Assembly (NCBI GenBank): GCA_039654915.1
Contig: CM077594.1
Location: 97,106,893-97,170,892, forward strand
DNA: 64,000 nucleotides
Reading direction: 5' to 3'
Origin: Aquilaria yunnanensis
Taxonomy: Eukaryota > Streptophyta > Magnoliopsida > Malvales > Thymelaeaceae
Shown here piece by piece: positions 1-12,251 of the stretch. Below the pieces are notes generated by a model. The model was not told the DNA's origin. It did not search any database and saw nothing but the letters and a program-made list of their open reading frames with translations. The position numbers and the translations under genes are program-made. How positions within the stretch are numbered: the stretch's first letter is position 1; the number at the start of each line of letters is the position of its first letter.

Positions 1-562
1 CTTAAGTTAACAAAGCTTGTTTAGTGAGTAATACCAAGGCAAATTGAGAGAAAAGCATGATGATTACTCGCTCTTTCATCACCTAAACATGTCATTCTTA
101 ATTGATGTGTTTAAGCATGAAGTAACACCAACCAATTCGTCAACAACTCAAACTTTTGATTAGTGGTGAAAGTTTAAAAATGGTCATTGAGGTCAAACGT
201 TGAATTCACTACTTTTCCCTTTGTCTCAGATCAAGTATGTGTAGAAGGTAGAAAATAAAAACTAACAACTTTTATTTTCTATTGTTGTACTCAAAGCAGC
301 AACTTGGATAGGATAGTGTTACTTATATTCCTTGAAAGGGATTGACGCATCATTATCCTAGTTGTATGCCTTTGTTTTCTTCCATGGGCATACACAAGAA
401 TAGATGCTCGACGAGGGAGCAAGAGGAGTAAAGTTTAATATCCATAATTTTGTATATTTAAAAAGGAGTGCAAATCAACCGATGTAGCAGGTTTGAATGA
501 AACGGCTGAGAAATGTCATATACATTTGATAAAGAAGTTGCGTCCCTTGATCAATCCTGTAC

Positions 563-579
563 GTGTGTGTGTGTGTGTG
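563..579. repeat. (GT)n microsatellite
   Basis: About eight GT dinucleotides in a row, upstream of the ATL gene. Confidence 0.85.
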
Positions 580-779
580 GCGTCATAAATCAGGCTGATC
601 CATTCGTGCCAGCCCACCAGCCCAGCCCCAGGGCCAGCAACTTGAGAAAAGGGAGAAAAATCAAAAGGTCCACAACAAGGGGCGGCCCCTCAGATCACAT
701 CTGTCACCACCATGACATGGAAACCTGGGACAAATATCATGAGTTCATATTGTCACTGGCACCCCACCCCACGAAATGA

Positions 780-806
780 AACAAAACAAAACAAAACAAA
801 ACAAAC
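780..806. repeat. (AAAAC)n microsatellite
   Basis: Roughly five tandem AAAAC units, about 290 bp upstream of the ATL start codon. Confidence 0.85.
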
Positions 807-1093
807 AAGGCAAGGGTGGATTAGTAATTCACCGGGTCCGGAGTCAACCATGGCGTCTGTCTCTGTATGTTAAGGCTGTCTCAATGTAGTGCGTCCCCAA
901 CCCAAACTGCTGAAATCGCCTCACCCGATCAAATATCCACCCTTCTTCAACTTTTCCTTTTCTATCCAATTCCCTACTCCTCTAACTCTTCCTGCCCCCT
1001 GCGCCTGCCCCTGCCATCCTTCCCTCCATTTAATCAAGTTCAACCACCTCCAGTCCCATTCTAAACAAGCAAACTCATCGAATCTGCCGCGCC

Positions 1094-1936
1094 ATGGAGA
1101 ACCACGGCAGCTACTCCGGCGACGCCAGAGATCCCGCCGATGGCTATACCAACGATAAGAGCTACGCTCTCAGCGGCAAGGTTATGCTCACCGCCATTGT
1201 CATCCTATTTTTCGTCGTCCTCCTCATGTTCTCCCTCCACCTCTACGCCCGCTGGTACCTCCTCCACGCCCGCCGCCGCCAGCTCCGCAACCGCCGCCGC
1301 TCTTCAAGCCGTGCCCACATCGTTTTCTACCTCGACCCCGCCGCCCCTTCCGCCAACCGCGGACTCGACGCCAACGTGCTTAAATCCCTCCCGGTTTTCG
1401 CCTTTTCCTCCCAGACCCACCCGGATCCGGGTCTCGAATGTGCCGTTTGCCTAGCGCAATTCGAAGAAAGAGAAGCGGGTCGGACCCTGCCCAAATGCAA
1501 CCATAGCTTCCACATCGAGTGCATCGACATGTGGTTCCACTCTCACTCCACCTGCCCTCTCTGCCGGACCCCGGTAGACGGATCCGCCACCGGAATAAGT
1601 GAGTCGGGAGATGTGGTTCTGAATATCCCCGGCCCGACACCCAGCGAATCGGATTCAGGATCCACCTCGGAGTTGTGTGCGACGTGTCTGCACGAAGAAG
1701 AGGAACGTGCGCAACCGGGTGCCAGTCGCGGGAAAATTTCGGTGGATGTGCCGGGAAGAAGCGGCCAGGTGGTGGATGGGGAGGCGAGTCAGTCGTTCAG
1801 ATCGCCGGTGAGCCGGATGCTGTCGTTGAAGAGGATATTGAGCAGAGAAAGAAGGCAGAGCCCGGGGCCGTCGCCGAGAAATTACGGGGCGGTGACGGAA
1901 CTGGAAGGAGGGAGAGTTACGGGGAATGAGCCATGA
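1094..1936 (+). CDS. ATL-family RING-H2 E3 ubiquitin ligase, 280 aa
   Basis: Membrane-anchored RING-H2 protein predicted to transfer ubiquitin from an E2 enzyme to target proteins. Three features are in ATL family order: one hydrophobic segment at residues 30-51 followed by a basic stretch (60-73); a GLD motif at 90-92 within a GLDxxVxxLP-type context; and a RING-H2 finger with ligands C116, C119, C135, H137, H140, C143, C154 and C157. W147 follows the sixth ligand, as is usual for E2 contact. The C-terminal 120 residues are low complexity and rich in Ser, Gly and Arg, a variable region in ATLs. The gene is intronless, as is typical of the family. The ATG sits in a good plant context (GCCATGGAG) and is the first in frame. 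ATL genes often respond quickly to elicitors, but nothing in the sequence proves that here. It is the only clear host gene in the window. The subfamily number cannot be assigned from sequence alone. Confidence 0.95.
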   Translation: MENHGSYSGDARDPADGYTNDKSYALSGKVMLTAIVILFFVVLLMFSLHLYARWYLLHARRRQLRNRRRSSSRAHIVFYLDPAAPSANRGLDANVLKSLPVFAFSSQTHPDPGLECAVCLAQFEEREAGRTLPKCNHSFHIECIDMWFHSHSTCPLCRTPVDGSATGISESGDVVLNIPGPTPSESDSGSTSELCATCLHEEEERAQPGASRGKISVDVPGRSGQVVDGEASQSFRSPVSRMLSLKRILSRERRQSPGPSPRNYGAVTELEGGRVTGNEP

Positions 1937-4191
1937 GGTAATCGGAATTCGGACGCCGACTCTTTGAGTCAGAAAGTTAGCTGAGGTGGCAAATAATTAT
2001 CTCATCGAGGTTAGAGTCAGTGTCACGGAAGACCGATCTAAGCGGTAACAGGACAAAGACATTCATTCGGCCCGGAGCGGGAACTGAATTTCACGCGTAG
2101 CGAGGGGAGGCTGTTCTCTTGAGTCTTGACCGGAACATTATTCGTTAATTGGTTCTTTTCTTATTTCGGACACGTGGAAATTTAAGTCTTTTCTTTTGTT
2201 GAGATTACTATTACTATTACTGTTAGGCCGTTAGAAGTAGAATTGCAAATGCAATACCAATGTAAATTCGTCAAAGTGCGAATGACAAGTAAACGAAGGA
2301 GTGTTTGGATTTGCGTTTTCTCATGGACAGCCAGGTTTGGCTTGGAATCTTAATTAATACCAAAGTTACAATCATCAATTATTGAAAAAGAAATAAAATA
2401 AATGATTAGGAATAAGAAAATACAACTAACAAGCAATAAATAAAAAACAGAAACACATGGTATATAAAAATATGGTGAGAAAGGGAAACTGAAAAATCAG
2501 TGAGGCCCATAAATAAAACAAATAATATAGGGAGGAAGTCACGATCGGGTAGGGAGTAATGAGGTTTGGTGGAAAATAAGTAACTCCTTTTTTAATCCCA
2601 GAACAAATAGACTACTTCAGGAAAATATTTCAAATTTAAACCTTACTTTCACTGGAGCTGCCTCAGCATATGTGTGTGTGTGTGTGTATATACATACACG
2701 CACATCCACACAGAGATCAGAAGTAAGAATAAGTTAAGAGGAGAGAGTAGAGGTCACTGGCAGATGTAATGGAGTAACACGTTTTCTCAGTACGATAACC
2801 AATGAATAGTGATAAAGGAATTCCATACCTACATAAACATTCACTTGATTTTTAAGGCACACTGCCGATCGGGCTTTGGACTAGCTAGGTTGTCTTGTCT
2901 CTGACCGATAATGTGATGTTTTTTTAGGTAACTCATTGATCTCTCTAAAAGTTGCATTTTATGTTAAAATATGAGTGTTTTTTAGAGTATAAATGTCCTT
3001 TTAATATCAACATTTTACATACATTATAATTTAATTTATTGAATCAAAATTTTTCAATAAATTTAAATCGTTCAACATTTATGTTTTCACAGCTAGCTAG
3101 TGAGCAATTAAGATAAGAATTTCCTTCTATTTTAAGCGTAAGCCAGTTTTTTTTTAATCTTCTATTAGTTTATATTAATCTTCGCTTAGTTTCAATTAGT
3201 TTTTGGCTCCGATGATTTAGCATCATATTGTTATTCGTATACAGAACTTCGACTTATCTTATTAGCTCAATTATTGAGGTTGCTGAAAGTGAAACATGGT
3301 TCTGGTTTCACATTAAGAACAGCTGACGACTTGCCTGTGAGGAATATATTGATTATATTTGGACACACACATATATATTATATACAAGTGTATTTAACTT
3401 TGTAACTAATTACGCAGCCGAAAAAATTTAAGGGAAATTACAAGTTATGCAATAGTGTACTGTTGGCAATAGAAAAAAATTGCGTCAGCCAAAGATCTCA
3501 ACACTAAAGTCAACGTCCCAACGTCGCGCATGCAGCTCTGCGATTCTGTATTATAAACGGGCAATTACATTATTTATGCTTCATAACATATATATAGGAT
3601 TAATTAGTTAGAAGCTAGATAGCTTATTGTTTTTGGTGAGTTACTAGTAAGATGCAAGATGTTAGTTGTTGTTTCCCAGTAATTAATTAATTAATTAATT
3701 ATTAGATTAACTAACAAATTAATTATATGCTCAACCATTCCTATGTAAATGAGGCTAGACAATAATTATATATAATCACTCGTAATGGTGATGGTGGTGC
3801 AGGTCGACGCAACTCATTCGCGTTCGATCTCCCTGCAATTCCAGCTCCTCAATATTCGTGCTCATTATTTTCAACGGTTTTCATCCAGGCCTCTATAAAT
3901 TAATCAATACAAACCACCCAACGATTTTTTGTTGCCTTTTTTTTTTTTTTCCCTAATGAGTACGGTTTGTTTTCCTAGCCTTGCAGTTATTTTGATGCTA
4001 TATTAAACACGTAAATGTGTTTTTATACCTATTACCATTTTATATGCCAAATTGATCCTGCAGATCAACTCACGTCTATTTCAGTAAAAGGATAATAATA
4101 CATCACAAAAGAAAAAACATTGCTGTATAATTGCAACTACTGTTTCATCCGATTGGTTAAATATGTTTAGGTAATGGACCTCAGAATGCGA
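1937..4191. other. Intergenic DNA downstream of ATL
   Basis: AT-rich DNA with no supported gene. It contains a TG microsatellite (about 2671-2687) followed by alternating TA/CA sequence, a run of TTAA/AATT tetranucleotides near 3681-3703, and a poly(T) run near 3935-3950. I could not recognise any transposable-element ends here. It ends at the target-site duplication of the LINE relic. Confidence 0.5.
2671..2687. repeat. (TG)n microsatellite
   Basis: Eight or so TG units, followed by TATATACATACACGCACA-type alternating purine/pyrimidine sequence. Confidence 0.85.
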
Positions 4192-4206
4192 GTCATTATA
4201 CATAAT
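4192..4206. repeat. LINE relic target-site duplication, left copy
   Basis: The 15 bases GTCATTATACATAAT are repeated exactly at 14312-14326. A long direct repeat of this length flanking a poly(A)-like end is typical of non-LTR retrotransposon insertion. Confidence 0.85.
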
Positions 4207-5104
4207 TATTTTTTAAGGGCAATGACGATGTTATTAAAAGAAATAAAAACAGGCGAGAGTTACAAATATCATCTAAGAGGAAAACATGATGTAGTGACAC
4301 CCTAGTCTCAAATAACTTGATGATAACAAAGAACAACAAAAGATAATTCATCTCAATAACCAAAGAAGATGCTAGCCCAGAATTCAATCCAAAAATAAAG
4401 CTCACGCCTATAACCATATCTCATAATAACCTCTATAAGCATCTTTATCTAGGAGGAAAAAAAATTAATACCAGCTAGCTCTTAAGGATCTTTTCTGGTG
4501 ACTTAATCCCTCATCCCAATTTTTTCAATTCACATTTCAACGTTAAATCACCTTTTATCATTAAGCTCAATTTTACCCACTCATTCCTCTAATTTTTCAC
4601 CTTGTCAAAATTCTCCAAAATACCCATCGTCACACACCCATCTAAAGTTTCCATTGTAAAAATGAACTCGCCCTTCTTATTTGTTCCCCCTACAATTAAA
4701 TCACACTTATTATTGCTTAACCCATTAGAAGGAAAACCAAACCCATTTTGCTAAACCTTGATCCAATAGGCACAAAATTTGAACCGTTGGACATTTTACC
4801 TACTTCTGGCACATCACCTCAACCACTTCAAAAGCCCCAGCAGCACCCTTAGACTTTTGACCGCCGTCGATTCTTGAATCTTCCTATTGGCTACTGCTGC
4901 TTCTTGAGTGGCCACCATTTGATGGCATAATTCTTGTACCGGCCTTTTGCCCATCAACTCCGCCTATGAGCGCATCACCTAATTGACTTGCCTTGGCCAC
5001 CGCCTTGGCAGACTCCTCTTCGTCTCTGCCGTATTACCTCTTCGTCTCCAAGCCGATTGTAGCACACACACTAGACGATGCTTTGAAACTTCCCTTCCAC
5101 CTGT

Positions 5105-5109
5105 CCGCC
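5105..5109. repeat. Copia target-site duplication, left copy (CCGCC)
   Basis: CCGCC directly precedes the 5' LTR and recurs exactly at 13590-13594 after the 3' LTR. Confidence 0.95.
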
Positions 5110-6061
5110 TGAAAGATTTGTTGTGCTCATCAAAGCCAACTTATCTCCTACTGTGATAAACCCATAAGAACTATATTACATATGAATTAATGGATGATGG
5201 AGATCATGCCACATGAGACTTAATTCATCTTTGTAGTTCTTTAAAAAGGTGTTCACAATCTATGTGTATATACATGGGTTGATTACTCATAAAAGATTGC
5301 ATATATGACATTACTATATGAGATAGAGTGATTTGTCTCAATCACTGGAATATTGGTTCCTAATGCGTATGTGGATATTTATGGAGATAAATATTTGAAC
5401 AGGACCAAATCAATTGCTCTTAGACCTTCAACTGTTGAGAAAGAGTAAATGTTATTTATTCCGTAGACTTGAGAATAATATGAATTTAAATGTATACTTT
5501 ATGTGATTTTGATATGTCAACCAATGATGCCTAATATAGGATATACTTGGACATGTTGGATCACATAAATGTAACATGTTAAGTTCATGATTATTCAACA
5601 TAGAATTCACCACTCTTGAAATAAGAGTGAATATTGTGGAGTAAGTCTCTTGGTTTTTCGGATTAAGAAATCCACGTGGTCGATTTAGAAAAATATTGTT
5701 TTGGAAATATTATTTTCTATATATAAATTATATATATGGTATATATAGATTTTATAAATGTTTTTCTAAATTGTTTAGAGTCCGAATAAACTTGAAGAGA
5801 CGTGCACATATTTAATTCCGCATTGACAGTACCACAACTTGGATGTGGTTGGTCTAGTCCGGATTATGTGCAACAATATTGGACGGTGAACGGAATAGAA
5901 TAAAATGGGTACTTGTGAATTGTCTCTGAAATCCTGGGAGATTTTACAAGGTCGTACAAGATGTTGTACTGACTTGTAAACAATAAATTAGTTGGGACTA
6001 ATTTGACAGGATTAAGAGATCCCAAGGGTCCCACGCCACATTCTAAACTCTACCCGGTCAA

Positions 6062-6207
6062 ACTTCTAAAAGAAGTTGTACTTCAGCTTCTGAGAGAAGC
6101 TATGTACTTAACTTTTGTGAGAAGTTGTACTTTAGCTTATGAGAGAAGCTATGTACTTGACTTCTAAGAGAAGTTGTACTTTAGCTTCTAAGAGAAGCTA
6201 TTGTACT
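6062..6207 (+). promoter_or_regulatory. Tandem inverted-repeat block in copia U3
   Basis: About three imperfect copies of a roughly 46-bp unit built from AGAAGTTGTACTT and AGCTTCT-nnn-AGAAGCT. The second is a short inverted repeat with a 3-base spacer. The block ends just upstream of the TATA box, where enhancer repeats lie in several plant copia LTRs. The same block is in the 3' LTR near 13205-13350. A promoter or stress-enhancer role is inference from position. Confidence 0.6.
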
Positions 6208-6214
6208 TTTTGCC

Positions 6215-6222
6215 TATAAAAG
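6215..6222 (+). promoter_or_regulatory. TATA box of the copia 5' LTR
   Basis: TATAAAAG in the context TGCCTATAAAAGGAG. It is matched at 13358-13365 in the 3' LTR. It probably marks the U3/R promoter, with transcription starting about 30 bases downstream. Confidence 0.8.
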
Positions 6223-6447
6223 GAGTGGTTGTGTATTATTGAAAAAAAGATGGATTATGGAAAAGAAACAATAATAGTACAAACACTCATATAGTGCAAC
6301 GGGAAGAGAAGGAATTCGAGCGTGTTAAGCTTGGAGAATTCTGCGTTTGTGGAATTTCGAAAACAAGGTACCCGTGTAATTATTTCTGCAATCCGATCCT
6401 GGTGCATGCTAATTTAATAGTGTGAAACTCGTTCGGATTCCCAACAG

Positions 6448-6459
6448 TGGTATCAGAGC
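6448..6459 (+). other. Primer-binding site (initiator tRNA-Met)
   Basis: TGGTATCAGAGC, complementary to the 3' end of plant initiator tRNA-Met, lies one base after the LTR end. It is the minus-strand priming site for reverse transcription. Confidence 0.93.
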
Positions 6460-8299
6460 ATGTTTATGATTGTGGAATAATATTTTGTGTGTTTTTCACG
6501 AATTTAATTTCTTGATTTTTGTGTACTGTTCATGTGATGAACACAAACACACAAAACCCACACGGATCTGAATCCTTGCTTGTTTTTGAATGATCTTGTT
6601 GTTTTCGTTGCTGCTGGATTTTTGTTGAGAACAAGAATACTCCGAAAACAATTTTGTTATTGAGAAAAGAAGATCTGGTTGTTTTTTGAGATTAACCAAA
6701 AATTGCCCGATTTGATCCCGACGCTCCCCGGCCACCACCGTCCGTGAAAGTCGTTGACGGATGACTCGGTTTTGAAGTATCAATGCCGAAGGTTAATAGC
6801 CCCATGGTTTGGAGGCTTGATTTCGCTTCAATCGGATTGAATTTTGATTCGTTTCGAATCTGGGTTTATGAAAAGTTCAAGAACCCTAACATTTAATTTT
6901 GAAATTAAATGTTGTGTGTGCGAAATTGATCAAAAGGAATTGTTCCATTGTGATCATCGGCCTCTGGGGAACAAAACCCATATAAATTTGTAGTAGTTTG
7001 ACGGCGTTTTCGTCGCCGGAAAAGTTGCGACGGTCGCGGCTTCCGGGATGACACCGATAGGGTCGCCGGTCGCCTGAGACGCAGCACCGCTCCGGTCGAC
7101 GGCGATTGGTGGCTACTGGTGGCTGCTGTAGCTGCTGCTGGCGGCGGCGGCTGGCGGGATGGAGCTCCTGCTGGCTGCTGCTGGTGTGCGTCACGTAGGA
7201 GAAGGGGAGCTCCTGCTGCTGCTGGTTGCGACACGAAGAGGGAGAGAAAAGGGGAAGTGGGCCGCGCAGCTGCAGGCCCATTAGCTGGAACAAGTCCAGC
7301 AGTCCAATAAAAAAAAAAAAAAAGGGTTTTCGGGCCTATTTTTGAAAAAGGCCCAATTGGGCCATTACTTTAAAAACGTTTTATTGGCCCATAAGCATTT
7401 GTTTACTTATTTGTTTTAAGTTCCCAAATTTATTTATTTATTTCAGAAATTAAATATTTTGAATATTTATTTTTCTGGAATGATTTATTTCTGAATAATT
7501 GGATGCTTTATTCAGTGGGAGCTTATTTGCATGATTATTTCATTTATTGAAATTTTGCAAATATGGATGAATGCATGATAATTGCTTGAATTTATTGTTG
7601 AGAATTATTATGCATGCTTGTGCAAGTGTTGCAATATATTTTACAGTTATGGTGATAATTGAGAAAATTAATTTATGTGTTTTGAATTGTTCAAAATACA
7701 AAATAAATTCCCTCAGTATTTAAATATCAAGTGTGAGAGATAGAAAATTATATCTTTAGAAGATTGATTTTCTAAAGGCTTTCCATTGTCGTAAATAATA
7801 AGTATGGATATTGTTGGCTTAGTTTGATACCAAAAGGAGATGACTAGGTTGATGATAATTTGTGCTTATTGATTTACTTTATGGTGATAATGGATGTGTT
7901 ATAGCCAAGTGGGGGCTTAATTAAAATGATTTAGTTTCTCACAGCAATATGATACATCTAGACAATGGGTGTACACTTGACTAAAGAGATATGCCGATCT
8001 AAAATGGATGGCGGGTATATTGTCTTTAGAAGCCAAAATTAAAAACAAGAATATTATAAATGTTATAAGATAAATATAGCATGATATTTGCTTCATTATT
8101 GTTAGACTAATGCCAAAAGGAGTAGTCTTGCAATTAAATGAAGTTCTTGTTTTTCTAATTGTTCATATATGATATGTTATGGTCATGAGGGTGACTTTGA
8201 ATGCAATTAGTACTTTCTTGTATATGATACATTTAAAGAAAATATTGATTTTCTCCGCTATGCCTTATGTATTTTGTTTGTGTGTTCTTTTATAGAATC

Positions 8300-11200
8300 A
8301 TGAACAACATTAGTCCTCAGTTTGCTAAGAATCTGGAAGATAACCGCCTTAATGGGGCAAACTATTGTGATTGGAAGAGAAACCTTGACATTGCGCTCAC
8401 TGCAGGGAAGTTGGCACATGTTTTGAACGAGTTGCCACCTGAACTTCCCCCTCTTGATGATGATCATAAAGAGGAAAAGAAAGCATATGATGTTTGGCAT
8501 GAGCATGATTCCTTGGCTAAGTGCTATATCTTGGCATCTCTCGAGAATAGGCTTCAGCAGCAGTATGAAAAGATGCCAACTGCTAAGGAAATTATGAATA
8601 GCCTAAAAGAGATGTTTGAGATGCAGAATCGTTCTGCTAGGATGAATGCCATGCAAGGGCTTATGTCCACCAAAATGGTTGACAGAACTCCTATTCATGA
8701 TCATGTGATGACCATGATTGGGTATATCAATGTGTTGGATTCCCTTGGCGCTGAGATGGACCATACGACCAAGATAGACATTATCTTGTGCTCGTTGCCT
8801 AAGTCATTCAATAACTTTGTTTTGAACTTTCATATGAATGACAAGGTAGTGACACTTCCTGAACTGCGCAATATGTTGCAAAGAGCGGAAGGGTTGCTTA
8901 AGAAGGATAAGCCAATCATGGTCATGGAAGGACAGTCCTCCACGACCAGGCGCAAGAATAACAAAAAGAACAAGGGCAAGAACCCTCTTCAAGTTAGGAA
9001 TGAGTCTAAAAAGAAGGGGAAGGACAAGTCCAGAGATGAATGTCATTTCTGTGGAAAGAAAGGTCACTGGAAGCGTAATTGTAAACATTACATTGCTACA
9101 GTGAACAAGAAACCATCAGATGGTAAGTCTTCTGTCTTTATCATTGAGACAAACTTAATGCATGGAATTACGAATTCCTGGTGTCTTGATTCCGGGGCAA
9201 CCACTCATGTGTGTAACACATGGCAGGGGTTCCAGGAAACAAGAAGGCTGAGTGAAGGAGAGATCTCATTGTTGATGGGATCAGATGCAAGAGTTGCAGC
9301 CATATCTTTAGGAACTTTTAAATTAGTTCTTTTAGATGGAACCACTCTTTATTTGAAAGATTGTCTTTATGTGCCGCAAGTTAGGAGAAATTTGATTTCT
9401 GTTTCGAAATTGGATGATATGGGATATTCATTCCTATTTCGTAATAAAGTTACGATTAGATTTCGTAACAAATTTGTGGCAAGTGGTTTCAAAAATGATG
9501 GTCTTTATTTCTTGCATACCCTTCATGAAAGCAGCATGAATGTTGAATATGAACCATGTGATGGAAATGGTTCAACAAAGCAAAAAAGGGAAGAGATAGT
9601 TCCCACTTATCTTTGGCATTTGAGACTTGGTCATATTAACGCCAAAAGAATTCAAAGGTTGGTTAAGGATGGTCCTTTGAGTTTCTTAACATTAGAAACT
9701 TATCCAACCTGTGAATCTTGCGTTCAGGGAAAGATGACTAGATTACCTTTTTCTGGAAAAGGTGAAAGAAGCTCAAATGTATTAGATCTCATACATACTG
9801 ATGTATGTGGACCTATGAACCATATGGGAAGAGGTCGTATCTATTATTTCATCACTTTCACTGATGACTATTCTAGATACGGGTACATCTACCTGTTACA
9901 TCATAAATCGGAAGCCTTTGAAAAGTTCAAAGAATTTTGAAATGAAGTTGAGAAACAAAAAGGTAGAAGTATCAAGTGCCTTCACTCCGATAGAGGAGGC
10001 GAGTACCTCTCCGATGAGTTCAGAGGTTATCTTAAAGATAATGGAATTCTCTCACAATTGACACCACCGGGAACACCACAACTCAATGGTGTTTCTGAGA
10101 GAAGAAATCGTACCTTATTGGATATGGTGCGCTCAATGATAAACATGGCCGATCTGCCAGTGTCTTTTTGGGGATATGCGTTAGAGACCGCTGTCTATCT
10201 GTTGAATAGAGTTCCAACTAAATCGGTCCCAAAAACTCCATACGAGTTATGGACTAACAAAAGACCGAGTGTGAGACACTTGAAAATTTGGGGCTGTCCT
10301 GCACATGTCAGGAAGCAAAAATTTACAAAGTTGGAATCTAGAACAGAAAGATGCCTATTTGTAGGATACCCAAAAGACACTATGGGTTATTATTTCTATA
10401 ATCCAAATGAACAAAAGGTGTTCATTAGTAGAGATGCGGTCTTCTTAGAAGAAGATTTTGTGGTTGACTCTAGGAAAGATAATGGGATTATCTTACAAGA
10501 GTTAACTGAAACATCTGATAGTACTGCTTCTGATGATAGTACTCGAGTTAATATTCCTTTAGAGCCTATTCGAAGAAGTTCAAGGATCATTCGTCCGCCT
10601 CAAAAGTTGACATTTCTGAATGAATCATTCATGATGATTTCAGAAGATTGCGAACAAGATCCTAGAACATATGAGGAAGCAATGAAGGATATTGACAGGG
10701 ATAGATGGATTGATGCTATGAATTCAGAAATGGATTCTATGCATAAGAATCAGGTCTGGACTCTTGTAGATCCACCAATCAATATTGAGACTATTGGTTG
10801 TAAATGGATTTATAAGAGAAAACGAGGACCTGATGGAAAGGTGGAAACCTTTAAAGCAAGATTAGTGGCAAAGGGGTATAATCAAAAGGAAGGAATTGAT
10901 TATGAGGAAACCTTTTCACCAGTGGTCATGCTTAAATCCATTAGAATTCTGTTAGCCGTAGCTGCATACTATGACTACGAGATATGGCAGATGGATGTAA
11001 AAACTGCCTTCTTGAATGAGTATCTTGATGAAGATATCTATATGAACCAACCTGCAGGATTTGTATCTAGTGGGGAGGAACAGTCAGTATGTAAGCTGAA
11101 TAGGTCCATTTATGGACTTAAACAGGCTTCCAGAAGTTGGAACATCCGTTTTGATGAGACAGTTAAACAATTTGGCTTCTCACAAAATCCGGATGAAGCT

Positions 11201-12235
11201 TGTGTCTATAAGAAGACACAAGGGAGTGCTATCACATTCCTTGTTCTATATGTTGATGATATTCTACTCATTGGGAATGATGTAGAAATGTTATCAGCAG
11301 TGAAGCTATGGTTGTCCACTCATTTTTCTATGAAGGATTTGGGTGAGGCATCATATGTCATTGGTCTTAAGCTCTATAGAGATAGAAGCCGAAGATTGTT
11401 GGGGTTATCTCAATCTACTTACATTGATAAGATCGTGGCTAAGTACAACATGCAAGATTCCAAGAAAGGCTTCGTGCCTTCTCGTCATGGAATCATCCTT
11501 TCCGAAAAGATGTCTCCTAAGACTGATGAGGAATTGGATAAAATGAAACGCTGCCCTTATGCTTCTGCTGTTGGCAGCATCATGTATGCAATGTTGTGTA
11601 CTAGGCCCGATATAGCACAAGTAGTGAGTGTTGTAAGTAGGTACCAATCCAACCCTGGGGAAGGTCATTGGACCGCTGTTAAGCATATTTTGAAATATCT
11701 TAACAGGACAAAGCATTATTGCTTAGTCTATGGTGGTGGTTCATTGGAAGTAAAAGGATATGTTGATTCTGACTTCCAATCTGATCTAGATGATGGTAAA
11801 TCGAATTCTGGATTCGTTTATGGACTAAATGGTGGGGCTTTCAGTTGGAGGAGCTTCAAGCAAAGTACTGTAGCTGACTCTACAACTGAAGCCGAATACA
11901 TTGCCGCTTCTGGAGCAGCAAAAGAGGCTGTTTGGATCAAGAAGTTCATTCAGGAACTTGGAGTTGTTCCAAACATAGAATCTCCAATTACTCTGTACTG
12001 TGATAACACTGGGGCTGTTGCTCAAGTCAAAGAGCCCCGTGCTCATCAACGCATGAAGCACGTACAGAGGAAATTTCACTTGATAAGAGAAATTGTCAAA
12101 AGAGGAGATGTAAGCATCATAAAGATTGCTTCAGCGGAGAACGTGGCAGACCCACTGACTAAACCGTTGTCTCAAAAGGTTTTTGAGAAACATGTAAAGG
12201 AAATGGGTCTTAGAATAGTTGCTGATTGGCTTTGA
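8300..12235 (+). pseudogene. Copia gag-pol polyprotein with one in-frame TGA
   Basis: A single frame of 1312 codons, interrupted only by TGA at 9938-9940 (codon 547). Both halves and the 39 codons between the stop and the next start-like codon share one frame, so no frameshift is involved. Domains in order: Gag with UBN2/DUF4219-like sequence (residues 1-230); CCHC knuckle CHFCGKKGHWKRNC near 248; aspartic protease with DSGATTHVC near 296; GAG-pre-integrase with HLRLGH and a CxxC near 440-477; integrase core, hit by the stop; integrase end with [13 protein letters not shown]_2 reverse transcriptase from about 817 with YVDD near 983; and RNase H with ADSTTEAEY near 1192. The start was taken at 8300 (MNNISPQF) because an upstream in-frame ATG at 8267 adds 11 hydrophobic residues unlike Gag. 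A CGA-to-TGA change is the simplest cause of the stop. Without readthrough only Gag, protease and part of integrase would be made. Confidence 0.93.
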
Positions 12236-12240
12236 ATCGC

Positions 12241-12251
12241 AAGTGGGAGAT
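12241..12251 (+). other. Copia polypurine tract
   Basis: AAGTGGGAGAT immediately precedes the 3' LTR and primes plus-strand synthesis in this type of element. Confidence 0.85.

Larger units (their letters stand above)
1..1093. other. Intergenic/5' flank of the ATL gene
   Basis: No supported gene lies here. The stretch contains a short GT microsatellite near 563-579 and an AAAAC pentanucleotide run at about 780-806. From about 940 to 1060 it is C/T-rich, as is common in plant 5' untranslated leaders, and this runs directly into the ATL start codon. No convincing TATA box with a clear spacing could be fixed by eye. Short open frames here have no recognisable protein features. Confidence 0.6.
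5110..6446 (+). repeat. Copia 5' LTR
   Basis: Starts TGAAAGATTTG and ends CCAACA, with TG...CA termini. Its sequence is repeated at 12252-13589. It contains a TATA box at 6215-6222, preceded by tandem repeats. Confidence 0.95.

Noticed and set aside
867..1158. Overlapping short open frames upstream of the ATL gene
   Set aside because: C/T-rich leader sequence in several frames with Pro/Ser-rich products and no domain. Best explained as the 5' UTR.
1327..1929. Open frames overlapping the ATL gene in other frames and on the other strand
   Set aside because: Shadows caused by GC-rich codon use in the real gene.
6448..6459. tRNA gene
   Set aside because: TGGTATCAGAGC here and at other LTR borders is a primer-binding site. 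No tRNA body follows.
6496..7310. Open frames in the copia leader, both strands
   Set aside because: Low-complexity Gln/Ala/Arg-rich products in GC-rich leader DNA between PBS and Gag, with no known domain.
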